64,000 nucleotides of DNA. Source: Ustilaginoidea virens (lineage: Eukaryota; Ascomycota; Sordariomycetes; Hypocreales; Clavicipitaceae). Under the pieces are notes generated by a model. It was not told the origin of the DNA and searched no databases. It saw nothing but the letters and a program-made list of their open reading frames with translations. The stretch lies in NCBI RefSeq assembly GCF_000687475.1, contig NC_057317.1, forward strand, positions 4,464,501 through 4,528,500, read 5' to 3'. Positions 24,133 through 34,504 of this stretch are shown here, piece after piece. A program made the position numbers and the translations under genes. The stretch's first letter is position 1. Every line of letters begins with the position of its first letter.

Positions 24133-24251
24133 TAACCACGGATGGTCGCAAAGGGTTACAAAGAGAATAGCAGCCGAAGCCTTGCTCAGATGTTGGGCCA
24201 GGGGAAAATGTATGGCGGAGAAGGGAACAGGTGTGCTGCATTTAGCGACTG

Positions 24252-24300
<49 letters not shown>

Positions 24301-25668
24301 CCCTAAACTTTTTAACTTTTTCCTCTTCACTTCTTTCTTTCTTTTTCTTTTTCTTTTCCTTTTCCTTTTCCTTTTTTTTTTTTTCTCGCCGCGTTCTTTC
24401 GCATTTCCCCCCTGGTTTTTGCTTGCATCCCTATGGAGGTACGCTCTATCAATGTTGCATGGGGGACTGATGTGATACCAGCCTGCAAGGTGTTTGCGTT
24501 GCATTGAAAGACGCGTGGGCCATGGAACCCTCGGACAGTCGGGTTATGATGATACACTTTCACACTCAAGTATGCATTGCTGCGCGTGGGCTCCCGAGAC
24601 TGGTCACTGAAGCTATTTCGCTATCATGCAGACCTTAGTTGGTAGTCAAACTGACTGGCCCGCAACCTGACATGGGCCGTCAATGCTGTTTGCCATCAGA
24701 CCATGTGCATGGCGGACTACCTGGTAATGTTTTTGTTGTAATATATAACTGTCAAGTATGGCTGGGATATGTATGGCTCGGCTGGGGGCTGTATTGTATC
24801 CTTTGACAACTGGAGGCCAGATGGAGAAGTTTATTATGGGGAGGGGACTCGAGCCTGCAACACGATGGGATGTACTGGGTAGCTTCGGCCAAAGATGGAC
24901 ATCAATTACCTGCCGTGATGGCCAGTTCTGATAGGGAGAGGTAAATACGGTACTAGACCTCTCTCTTGGTGAATTGTTCTGAGCTACATGTATCGTTGCG
25001 AATGACGATAAACGGGAGAGAATTAAGGTAATCGGTAGCGTCGCAGAATGGGAGGTAGAGGTACCTACTAGCTCGGTACGTGGGGGTACGCATATCGCGC
25101 TGAGCGGGGGTCACTAGCGCAGGATGCATAAAAGTCTGGTCCTTGATCACTACTTACTACCTTTGAATCAAGGGCGAGTTATGCCCCCTCCCTATATATA
25201 CTGCTCCATCTTACATAGTAAGTAGAGAAAAGGCTTGGAAATAAAGGAAATCTAGCCAGGCTGGCGTGGCCTATGCTTGATGAAAGAGATTATAAGCAGC
25301 GACAGTAAGCGACGCTGGCCTGGCCGGGGCGCGGCGCTGCTAGTGATCCTAGTATAGTGCCCCAATACAGCTGGTTGGTGCCTCCAAGTACCGCATGAGT
25401 GTCTACTTCTGCAGGCGGCGCTTTGATACCCGCTTACGAATGCTTATGCTCGCACAAGAACTGGAGGCAGGCTGAGGGGAACGGTTCAACACAGCACAAC
25501 ACAAAAATGTGCCAGTGTAACCCGTAAGTTCCCTCGAGCACCAAGTCTTTTTCGCCCTGGGACCACCGATGCTGACGGGAATGCATCTCGAGTCTAGACG
25601 GGTTGGCAGGGCCGTGGTTCACTGACGCACACTCAGGCCCAGAGCAGCACAACGAAACAAGCAGCAAA
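24133..25668. other. Intergenic stretch of 1.5 kb with a T46 tract
   Basis: No gene was recognised. It opens with the 3' flank of the coiled-coil gene, carrying a T46 run (24255-24300) and a CTTTTC-rich tract to about 24380. The rest, up to the polymerase start codon, shows no conserved protein. Confidence 0.55.
24255..24300. repeat. T46 homopolymer
   Basis: Forty-six consecutive T, about 120 bp past the stop codon of the coiled-coil gene, followed by a TTTTC-rich tract. Confidence 0.9.
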
Positions 25669-27823
25669 ATGGCTCTCAAACAGCCTCCCTTGAGTGAGAA
25701 AGTCGTATACTTTGCCCAGCTGGAGAGGCTTCGGGAGCAAGGAGATTCTGAGGACGACGGCGACGCTGGCATGCGGGAGGAGCAGGATCGCCGAGCTCGT
25801 ACGCGGTTCTTCAACAAGGACGAACGTTCAGGTCTGACATCTCGGGTGCCGCGCCCAGGCAAGGACTCCATCTCCATCTCCGTCGCCGTCGCCGTCGCCG
25901 TCGCCGGTCTGGCAGACGCACAAGGGAAAGAAGTTGCAGGCCGAGCAGCTGCGAGCGACGGGCCGGGTGCTCCGACGCACACCGTCCAAGCTACCCAGCC
26001 GCAGCCGCGCGTCACCAGAGCTCGCGCACACCGCTTGCTGCTGGATCCGGCAGCAGACGAGACGGCCGTGCCAGACACAGCCAGGGCCAAGGAGCCCCAG
26101 CGGCAGGCTCTACGCACTTCTTGCGCCGCAGCCGAGTCGCCCTCGGTGAGCACTGCAAAGACGAGAAAACGAAAACGGGAGCACCCGGTCAAGGTACGCC
26201 CAGAGCACGAACAGGTCTTCCAGGGCCTGTCGCTGTACTACATCCCCAACAACGACATTGCGCCGGCGAGGAGGCTACGGATCAACAAGTCGCGCGAATA
26301 CGGGGCTGCCTGGTCGACCGACCCGCGGACGGCCACGCATGTCATTGTGGACAAGGGCCTTCATTACGAGCACGTCGAAAAGGCCATTGGGAGCCATCAC
26401 GGCGCAAAGGTGGTGAACGAGGATTACCCCATAGACTGCATACGCTTTCGCTCGATCCTGGACCACACGCAGAAGAAGTACCGGATTCCTGGCCAACCGC
26501 GCGAGGAGCTGGACGGCAACGATGCCGCGGCGGGGGACGAGGTCCCGAGCGGTTCAAACGAACCGGAAACATCGCTACAGCTGAAGCCGCGACCTGGAGA
26601 CCAACACAGACCGGATCCGGCAAGGCTGTCCCGGAGCCTGGAACCAAGCGATGCGAGTGCAGTCGGCGGTGCCCCGCCGCATCCTGATTCGAAGCTGGCC
26701 AGCCCAAGAGAAGAAGAAACTGCGCCGTCGTCGAAACCGCCAGACGCGAGTAAAGACGGCGCCGCAGACGCCGGGGCAGACGCCGGGGCAACCCCGCAGG
26801 GCAATGTGCCGCACGAGCACAAGCACGGGGGGAATGACGAGCTGTCGAGTCTCATCGCAATGGTGCAGGAGTACAGGCATCTGCCACTGGACAAGGACGA
26901 AGAGGAGGACGAGTCTCGCTCCACAGCCAACCAGGCCCAACACCCGTCCGCCTCGGAGGGGTCGGAGGAGTGCGGCCCGTCCGAGGACGAGGGCGAAGGC
27001 GAGGGCGAGCATCTCAAGACAGACAAGATGCGCTTGCGCTCGGCAAGCAGACGCAAGCAGCTGCGATTCGAGGACCGGTTCGGCTGCCACTCGGCAGGCG
27101 CGCAGCATGCCTCGCTGGACAACCCAAACTCTCGGACGATCGAGGTCCTGCAGAGCATGGCGTCGTACTACAGCCGGGTCGGCGACCAGTGGAGAACAAT
27201 CGGGTACCGCAAGGCGATTGCGACGTTGAAGAGGCAGAGCGTCAAGATAGCCACGGAGGAGGCAGCCTACGAGCTGCCGCACGTCGGTCGACGGATCGCC
27301 AAGAAGATTGAGGAGATTGCCACGACGGACCGGCTTCGGAGGCTCGAGCACGCGCAGGCGGAGCCGACGGACCGCGCGCTCCAGCTGTTCCTGGGGATCT
27401 ACGGCGTGGGCGCCAAGCAAGCGCAGCGGTGGATCTCGCAGGGCCACCGGACGCTGGAGGATCTCCGGGCCGGGGCGAGGCTCAGCGCCAGCCAGCAGAT
27501 CGGCATCGACCACTACGACGACCTCAACACCAGGATCCCGCGGGCGGAGGTGGAGGCCCTCGGGGCCGCGGTGAAGAGGGCCGCGGCGCGCATCGACGCG
27601 CGGGTGGAGGTGATTATCGGGGGGAGCTACCGCCGCGGGGCCGACTCGTCCCACGACGTCGACGTGATGGTGACGCGGGCGGGGACCGACGCTGCCGCGC
27701 AGCTGAGGCCGTTTCTGGCGGAGCTGGTGGGCGCGCTGAGGAGCGACGGGGTCGTCACGGCGCGGCTGGCCTCGTCGCGCGCCGCGGGGGACGGGAGCAA
27801 GTGGCACGGGTGCTGCGTGCTGC

Positions 27824-27858
<35 letters not shown>

Positions 27859-28170
27859 ACGCGGGGCGTCGACGACCGAGGAGGCTGCCGGCCGGTGTGG
27901 AGGCGGATAGACTTCCTGCTGGTGCCGGAGACGGAGATGGGCGGGGCGCTGATTTACTTTACGGGCAACGACGTCTTCAACCGCAGCCTGCGGCTGCTGG
28001 CGTCGAAGAAGGGGATGCGGCTGAACCAGAGGGGGCTTTACAGGGACGTGATGAGGGGGGCGGAGCGGGAGAATCTGCATGCGGGGGAGCTGGTGGAGGG
28101 GAGGGACGAGAGGAGGATATTCGAGATTCTGGGGGTGGCGTGGCGGGAGCCGCATGAGCGATGGTGTTGA
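25669..28170 (+). CDS. POL4: Family X DNA polymerase with BRCT domain (Pol4 / Pol lambda type)
   Basis: A gap-filling polymerase for base excision repair and end joining. I chose the ATG at 25669 (MALKQPPLSEKVVYF), giving 833 aa in one exon. A basic cluster (residues 164-175) may be a nuclear signal. A BRCT-like domain follows (about 180-275; FQGLSLYYIPNND, WSTDPRTATHVIVDKG), then a long acidic Ser/Glu linker. From about residue 485 come the 8-kDa domain (TIEVLQSMASYYSRVGDQW), two helix-hairpin-helix motifs (LPHVGRRIAKKIEE, GVGAKQAQRW) and the palm with GGSYRRG (651-657) and catalytic Asp at 663, 665 and 748 (HDVDV, RRIDF). YFTGNDVFNRSLR and MRLNQRGLY complete the family blocks. A QT dipeptide repeat (720-729) is inserted in the palm between KWHGCC and RRIDF. 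Pol mu and TdT are related alternatives. Confidence 0.9.
27827..27868 (+). repeat. CAGACG hexamer repeat inside the polymerase palm
   Basis: Five CAGACG units followed by CGGACGCGG, translating to (QT)5RTRG at residues 720-733 of the polymerase. Confidence 0.9.
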
Positions 28171-28182
28171 CGCGCGGTTGGT

Positions 28183-28217
28183 TGATGCGTGATGCGTGAT
28201 GCGTGATGCGTGATGCC
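28183..28217 (+). repeat. TGATGCG tandem repeat, 4 copies plus one variant
   Basis: It starts about 12 bp after the polymerase stop codon. Confidence 0.9.
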
Positions 28218-28500
28218 GGGATACATTGGCGGCATGGACATGTCAAACCATCAAGGCTCGGATGTTGCCATGTATGTAACAGCCGCAAGCAGCCAGCCAG
28301 ACGGTGAGACAGCAGACGGTTGGCCTGCTGTGAGACGGCGAGACGGCGAGACGGCGAGACGAGGTTTGCATCAATTGTCACGAGCGCTGACCCCGCCGCC
28401 CGCCGCCCGCCCTGGGTACATTTACCTTTGACATGTGAAGACGAGTTCTGGTACACCGAGTACCCGAGGGGCCCGCACCGAACGGGGCCCAATCGCCAGA

Positions 28501-28533
28501 CAGCTGCCTGCCAGCTGCCTGCCAGCTGCCTGC
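28501..28533 (+). repeat. 11-bp tandem repeat CAGCTGCCTGC, 3 copies
   Basis: Three exact copies followed by a partial one, upstream of PXMP4. Confidence 0.9.
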
Positions 28534-28862
28534 CAGCCCCTGGCCGCAAGCCCCGGCCCAAAGCCAGCCGCGCGCATCCCGAGGCTCCAAGTCAACATTG
28601 AGGCCACCAAACGAAACGCCGCCATCACCTGCAACTCTTTCGCCGCCGTCCTGCTGCTCCCCTCCGCTCGTCACCTCTCCCGCCCTCCTCACGCAAGGAC
28701 TCCCGATGGTCTGAACATTTGCACCACCAGCCAGCCAGCTCGACGACTTGTCTGCCGTCGCCCGCGCCCTCTACAAAGCCGAGCAGAGCAAGTGGTGCCG
28801 CCCGCGTCGTCGTCTCTGTTTTCCCTCCCCGTCCCTTCGCGCCCTCTTGCCGAGGCACAACG

Positions 28863-29970
28863 ATGGCGACGGCGCTCGTGGCTCTCCAGGTACGCTATGC
28901 TAAGCTGAGCTTGCGGCCCGGAACGCGGGTGTCCAGTCCTTTGGCAACTGACGACCGAGATCATCCATCTGGCGCAGCGCGCTCTGGAGCAAGTCGTCCT
29001 CGACCCGCGCTATCACGACCTGCTGTCGCTGCTCAAGACGGCCCGCAATGGCGCCGTCTACGGAACAAAGGTGCGCTTTCCACACGCGCTGGTGTAAGTT
29101 TTTTCGCTGTGCTCGGGGCTCGGTTCGTCGCACCGTCCGAAAAAAAAAAGAAAATAAAAAAAAGAAACGCTGACTTGACCCGGAACCCCTGCGCAGAATG
29201 ATTTTCCTCTTCCGGTCGGGAACGTACGTCGTCGGGGCTGTCGTCTTGCTGGCTCCCCCCCCTCCTTTGTCCTCCCAATCCTCGCAAATGGATGGATTTT
29301 TCTTTTTGGCCCGACTGACAGACGGCATGGGGCTCGCTGTGTAGCGTCCGGCAAAAGATTGCGCTCGTTCTGAGGGCCACCAAGAAGCACGCCTCGAATC
29401 TGGCCCGGTTCGCGACGATATATAAGCTGACGACGCTTGCGCTCAAGCATTACGGCCCCAACCAGGGCAAAGAGGGTAGGCCGGCGCCGTCTCCCATCCA
29501 TCCTCACCCCCCCCCCCCCCCTCCACCCTCTCTGTTGCTGTTGCTGATAATCCCCCGCGACACGACACGACACGACACGACACGGCACGACAGGTCCTTA
29601 CGACAGCTTCATCGGCGGCCTGCTGGGCGGCTACGTCGTCTTTGGCCAGCGCTCCCGGCGCAGCGGCAACATCTCGTCGGTCAGCCAGCAGATTGTCATC
29701 TACATCTTTGCGCGCGTGGCGCTGGCGCTGGCGCGGCTGGCCGTCAAGCCCGGCCACGGGCTCGCCGTGGTCTCCAGGGAGCCGCTGCACTCCCGCATCA
29801 GCTACTACGCCTGGCCGGCGTTTGCGTCTCTGTCGTGGGGGCTGGTCATGCTGCTGTTCAAGACGCACCCGGAAGAGCTGCAGTCGAGCCTGCGCAGCAG
29901 CATGACGTACATATACAAGGACTGCGACGAGTGGGATTCCCTGCGCACGCTGCTGTGGCATAACAAGTAG
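28863..29970 (+). CDS. PXMP4: Peroxisomal membrane protein 4 (PMP24, Tim17-like family)
   Basis: An integral peroxisomal membrane protein. Five exons (28863-28889, 28978-29093, 29197-29223, 29345-29475, 29594-29970) join in frame to about 225 aa, close to the 212 aa of animal PXMP4. The match to the animal protein is strong along the length: RYHDLLSLLKTARNGAVYGTKVRFPHALV, MIFLFRSGTVRQK, NLARFATIYKL, GGLLGGYVVFG and a C-terminal SLRSSMTYIYKDCDEWDSL block. Exons 1 and 3 are only 27 nt each. Intron 4 carries a C-rich tract and a CACGA pentamer repeat that runs into its AG acceptor. The exact transport role of the family is not settled. Confidence 0.92.
29561..29590 (+). repeat. CACGA pentamer repeat abutting a 3' splice site
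   Basis: Six CACGA/CACGG units end 3 nt before the exon at 29594; the repeat supplies the sequence directly before the CAG acceptor of PXMP4 intron 4. Confidence 0.85.
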
Positions 29971-30628
29971 TTTTCTTTCCTTAGGCCTTTTTATTTCTCT
30001 CTTTTTTTTTTCTTTTTTTTTTTTTTTCTTCGTCTTCAATTCATCGTGGGAAGGATCTGGGTGCCGTTTGTGTAGAGTGTCATGTGTGGGAGGAATGACA
30101 CGACACGGCTACGACTTGACTTGTAGGGTCGCCTGGCCATGCCTGGGTGGTTGTTGTCGCGCATCTTGGGGGACATGAAATCATGTCTTTGCATGCAAAT
30201 AATACTTGTCGCAGTGTATGAAGCCCAACAGAGCCGCACTTTGTGTGGCGTCACATTGTCGTGCAATAATGCTGTCACTCGGCCGTGTCCGTCACGTCCA
30301 GTCCCAGTCCAGTCCCGGTAAGTTCATGTGGGAAGCCTGTGCTTTGCCCCAGGCTTCGTTCACCCCTGTGCCGTCAGCTCACTACACTGTAGGTGCCTGC
30401 ACAGAGCACCCGTGGCGCCCTCCCCCCCACAGCCACAGCCCCCCACCCTCGGCTTTTCTGCCTCAGCATTCGGGAAAGCTCCCGAGTCTCCTTGCACAAA
30501 AGTCATCCTCACAGCTAGCAACTCCTGTTTCCTTTCCCACATACCAGACACCACCACCAACCCAAGTTGACCCTCCGCGACAGCAACCTGAGTCTTCAGC
30601 TTCACCAAAAACCGCCCCCCCCCCCCCC
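29971..30628. other. Intergenic stretch, PXMP4 terminator side and CSN4 leader
   Basis: No gene was recognised. A T-rich tract follows the PXMP4 stop (about 29983-30030). A C15 run (30614-30628) sits directly against the CSN4 start codon. Confidence 0.55.
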
Positions 30629-31864
30629 ATGGCGCCAAGCGCAAAAGTCGCCCAGGCCCTCGTCCAGGCCGAGGCGGCGGCGGGCGACAAGGCCCCCGTC
30701 TACGAAGCCCTCCTCTCCAACGTCGGAAGCCTGTCCTCGCCGGGCGCCGCCGTCGACGACCTCAACGCCATTGCCGACTCGTTCCTGGGCCAGGCCCTCG
30801 GGGTCGTCGCCACGAGATCGGTCCTGAGCGCCTTCGTGTCCACCCTCAAAGCGCTCGGAAACGACGACCACCTGTGGATCCAGGTCGGCACGCGCACCCT
30901 GTCGGCCCTCTCGTCGCAGCCGTCGTCGTTCCTCGACGCCGCCGCCGCCCTGGGCGAGCTCGTGGCCACCGCCCACGAGGCCAACCAGGACTTCCTCGAG
31001 GCCGCCAAGGCCCTCGCCGACATGCCCCTCGACAACGCCCAGCGCAAGGTCACCGACGAGGACAAGGCCAGGGTGTGGATCCGCATCGTGCGCAACTACC
31101 TCGAGGTGGACGACTCGACCGCCGCCGAGACGTACGTCAACAAGCTCAAGAACATGATGCACACGGTATCCGACCCGGACCTGGACCTGCACTTCCGCCT
31201 GTCCCAGGCGCGCATCCAGGACGCCCAGAGGAGCTTCCTGCCGGCCTCGCAGCGCTACCACGAGATCAGCCTCTCGCCCGCCGTCGCCGAGGAGGAGCGC
31301 CTGCACACGCTGAGCATGGCCATCAAGTGCGCCATCCTGGCCCCCGCCGGGCCCTCGAGGAGCCGCATGCTCGGGCGGCTGTACAAGGACGAGCGGGCCG
31401 CCCAGCTCGACGAGTTCGGCATGCTCGAGAAGATGTTCCTCGACCGGCTGCTGTCCCCGGCCGAGGTGGACAAGTTCGCCGAGGGCCTGCAGCCGCACCA
31501 GCTGGCCACCACGGCCGACGGCTCGACCGTGCTCGCCAAGGCCGTCGTCGAGCACAACCTGCTGGGCGCTTCGCGGCTGTACACCAACATCCGCTTCGAG
31601 GCCTTGGGTTCCCTGCTGGGGCTGGACCCGGACAAGGCCGAGGAGACGACGGCCCGCATGATTGAGCAGGGCCGGCTGGTGGGACGCATGGATCAGCTCG
31701 ACGCCATCGTCTGGTTCGAGGGCGGGGAGGCGTCGGGCGAAAGGGGCAGCGGCAGGGCCGAGGCCGTTGCCGGCAAGGAGATTCGAAGATGGGATGCCAA
31801 CGTGGAGAGTCTGTCCGAGGAGGTTGAGAACGTGACCAATTCTTTGCAAAGGAAGTTTCCGGTA

Positions 31865-31925
<61 letters not shown>

Positions 31926-32023
31926 CCCTCCCCTTTCCTTGGTCGTAGAAACGGCCCGGCACGCATGCGATATTGACGGGTGGTGCAACACAGGATTTTG
32001 TGGCAGCCAATCTGGTTGTGTGA
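30629..32023 (+). CDS. CSN4: COP9 signalosome subunit 4
   Basis: A PCI-domain subunit of the COP9 signalosome, which removes NEDD8 from cullins and in filamentous fungi controls development and secondary metabolism. The ATG at 30629 starts MAPSAKVAQALVQAEAAAG. Exon 1 (30629-31861) encodes 411 residues: a helical repeat region and a PCI domain (LLGASRLYTNIRFEALGSLL, ARMIEQGRLVGRMDQLDAIVWFE). Exon 2 (31994-32023) is just 30 nt and adds DFVAANLVV and the stop, a tail I recall from fungal Csn4. The protein is about 420 aa, normal for the family. The 132-nt intron contains a T59 run. An antisense 454-codon frame over the same DNA is a GC-composition artefact. Confidence 0.92.
31867..31925. repeat. 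T59 homopolymer filling much of a CSN4 intron
   Basis: Fifty-nine consecutive T beginning right after the GTAAG donor at 31862; the intron is 132 nt in total. Confidence 0.9.
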
Positions 32024-32291
32024 GACTTGTCACGGCGGCATTTGATTTAGCGAGGTTTTTTTCCTTTTCTTTTTCTCTTTTTTTTTTTATTTTATCCTCT
32101 TCTCTTCTTTTACTTTTTTTTCCTTTTTTACACGAATTGCATGGCGTTTACAAGAAAACCGAGCGCTAGGAATGAATGCTGGGGAGTCTTGCGGAGTGGG
32201 CGTCCACGTTTCTTGTTTCTTCTCGCAACAATCAACAATCACGCAGAACTGAACTAGCCGTGAGCCTTGTGTGTCCCGGCGAGCGGCCCCG

Positions 32292-33488
32292 TTACCACAG
32301 ATCCTTCTTCCGCACCACCACGTATCCCTCGCTGAGCTTGCGCGGGTCGCCGCCCTCTTCCTCAAGCAGAGCTTCATGGCGCGCCGTGCCGGGCGAGTTT
32401 GGGCCCTGCGACCGAGGACACGTCGCTTCCGCGGAATCGGCAGAGGAAAAGGCTTCCAGCAGCGCGTCGGCAACCAGGCCGCCCATCCAGTCGTACCCCT
32501 TGTCCGTCAGATGAACCCCGTCGTCCCAGTACCTGGATTTTTCATCGTCCGACAACGAGTGGAAAGGCAGGCTGGAGTGAAGATCGAAGGAATGACTACA
32601 GGGCCGGCAGGTTCAGCTTTCCGACCCCTCCTTCGCCTCCCCCCCTTTTGCCCGCGGAACATCCGGGGCAAAAACAAGGACTCTGGTGCGTGTGGTGCGC
32701 GGTGCGGGAACAGTCGGGTCGGTTGGGGGAACGGGCCGTGCCAACTCACAAGTTTGGTTCCCGGTGCGCCAGGATCAGCCGGTTGAGATGGGCCCTCTCG
32801 CTCACGAGCCGAGCTGCTCGGCACTCGGTCTCCGGGACAGTCAGAGCGAGCACGCGGCTGCCTTGGGAAAGCGGTATCGCCCAGCTGCGCCGGAAGGCTG
32901 CGTACATTTGCGGCGGCTCCACGTGCAGCGCCAGGTCGCTGGGGGGAGGGGGGGGGGGGATGGGGTTTGTGCGCGTCAGAAGGCGCGGGACGTGCCGTGA
33001 AGCCGCGGGACGTGCCGTGAAGCCGCGGGACAAAGAAGGGGGGGGGGGGGGACGTACTTTGTGCCTCCTAGGATGATGACCCAGTCAAAGTGTTGTTTGC
33101 TGCCTGTGGTGAAGTGAATGAAGCACGGTCAGCGGTTGACGGGACGTGGGTTTCGCAGGTCGGGAGAGGGAGGGGGGCCAGAAATCAAAATAAGCAGACA
33201 AATGAATAAAATACATGTCTGTATATAAACAGAGAGAGAGACTGCATGAAGACGAAAAGAAAAAGGGGCGAACCGACATTCAGCCTCGAGCCTGGTTCGA
33301 AAGCCGTCAAAGGCTGCGTAGTCTCCCGGCCGGCCGTTGGTGTGGACGCGTACGGTTGTCTCTGGCAGCGCGGCCTGCAGCCTGGCCTGGAGCCGGATGG
33401 AGTACGGGTGCGACCCGAGGCCGTAGGCGTAGAAGCCCGAGGTGAGGGAGTCGCCGAAGCAGAGAATGTCGAGGGAGCGGGTGGCCAT
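32292..33488 (-). CDS. SGNH/GDSL-family hydrolase (lipase/esterase-like), cytosolic form likely
   Basis: Four exons (33488-33278, 33103-33058, 32938-32750, 32595-32292) join to 249 aa from MATRSLDIL. All SGNH blocks are visible: CFGDSLTSG with the nucleophile at Ser14, NGRPGD (block II), GGTND with Asn86 (block III, created only by splicing) and WDDGVHL with Asp174 and His177 (block V). No signal peptide is evident from this start. The substrate is unknown; family members cleave short-chain esters and other acyl groups. The frame stays open upstream to an ATG at 33632 through a 15-bp repeat that would add 48 residues of (MTTTS)n; I prefer 33488 because its context (ACAGCCATGG) is strong and the protein core starts there. 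It is convergent with CSN4 (268 bp). Confidence 0.88.
32985..33031. repeat. 20-bp direct repeat in SGNH hydrolase intron 2
   Basis: The 20-bp unit at 32985-33004 is repeated exactly at 33005-33024, followed by 7 more bases of a third copy. The intron also holds long G/C runs. Confidence 0.9.
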
Positions 33489-34504
33489 GGCTGTGCTTGT
33501 GCTTGGTGGAGGGCGCGCTGGTGTTGTCGAGTCATGGAAGGTCGTGGTCATGGAGGTCGTGGTCATGGAGGTCGTGGTCATGGAGGTCGTGGTCATGGAG
33601 GTCTTGGTCATGGATGTCGTCGTGGTGGTCATGGATGTCGTGGGTCAAGGCGTGGATCTGGATCTGGCTGGCGTCGGGCCCGAGGCTTAAGCCTTAAGCT
33701 GGCAAGTACGGAGTACCTGGGCGGCGTTGGCGGCAGGTACACGCCACCAATTATACGCCACCCCGCGTGCGACAGGCGCCTAGGCATCTATCTAGCAAGC
33801 ACCAGGCTGGCAAGCCCCGCTGCGCCGTCCCCATCCCGTCATCGGCGATGCCCAGACGAGTTGCCTTGCAGGTCTTTGCATTTCCTAGACCTTTTCGGCC
33901 GAAGAATCAAAGAAGAAGAAGATAAAAAGAAGAAGAGAAAAAAAAAAAACAGCAACGAGGGACGGCTACGCCCCAAGCGGCTTGGCGCGTAGAGCGCCCG
34001 CTACCCCCGCCCCCACCGTCGCCCCCACCGTCTTTGACGTGTGGCCCCCTCCGCTGATAACGGCCTCCGATACGGAGCACGGAGCAGCTGCTGCCCCGCT
34101 TTGATGTTGCGCGCACCCCGTCGCTGCCCAAACAAGGCAAAAAAATGAAAAAAAAAAAGGGAGGAAAAAGATAGGGAAGATAGACAACATTGAAAAATGC
34201 CAAAACGATGCAGCAGCAAGTACTCGTAGCTTCCAATGCCCACGTCCATGAACAGAGTTACGTCTGGTCAACGCGGGGGTGTCCCTAAGAAAACCCCAAA
34301 CCCCAACTGGGGCTGCAGCCCGCATCGCCAAGCGCCATCGTACCCCGCCTTTGTTTTCTTTTCTTTTCTTTTCTTTTTTTTTTATCCTTTTTTTTTTTTT
34401 TACGTTTCTCTTTGCTCTTCCCACCGAGTCCTTCGTTCTCACATCTACCCCGTCGAATCGATCGCGGCGCAGACGCAGCCGTCGACAACAACCTGCCCGG
34501 CACA
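33489..34504. other. Divergent promoter region, SGNH hydrolase / ADE17
   Basis: Apart from the 15-bp repeat directly upstream of the hydrolase (33533-33645) no gene was found. A GTACGGAGTACC palindrome lies near 33707, an AAG/A-rich tract at 33905-33950, and T-rich tracts at about 34360-34405 in the presumed ADE17 leader. Confidence 0.55.
33533..33645 (-). repeat. 15-bp minisatellite with an in-frame ATG in each copy
   Basis: On the coding (minus) strand the unit is ATGACCACGACCTCC, translating to MTTTS. About seven copies are present, three exact, others with substitutions or indels, all in frame with the SGNH hydrolase start at 33488. An in-frame TGA lies five codons above the outermost ATG. 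Confidence 0.9.

Larger units (their letters stand above)
28171..28862. other. Intergenic stretch packed with short tandem repeats
   Basis: No gene. It contains a TGATGCG repeat (28183-28217), a GAGACGGC repeat (about 28332-28360) and an 11-bp CAGCTGCCTGC repeat (28501-28533), then a C/T-rich leader running into the PXMP4 start. Confidence 0.65.

Noticed and set aside
26575..28155. 526-codon antisense frame over the polymerase gene
   Set aside because: Proline/Arg-rich shadow of the sense frame; no motif.
30602..31966. 454-codon antisense frame over CSN4
   Set aside because: It mirrors the GC-rich third positions of CSN4, is Gly/Val/Leu-rich with no conserved block, and the sense frame is clearly CSN4.
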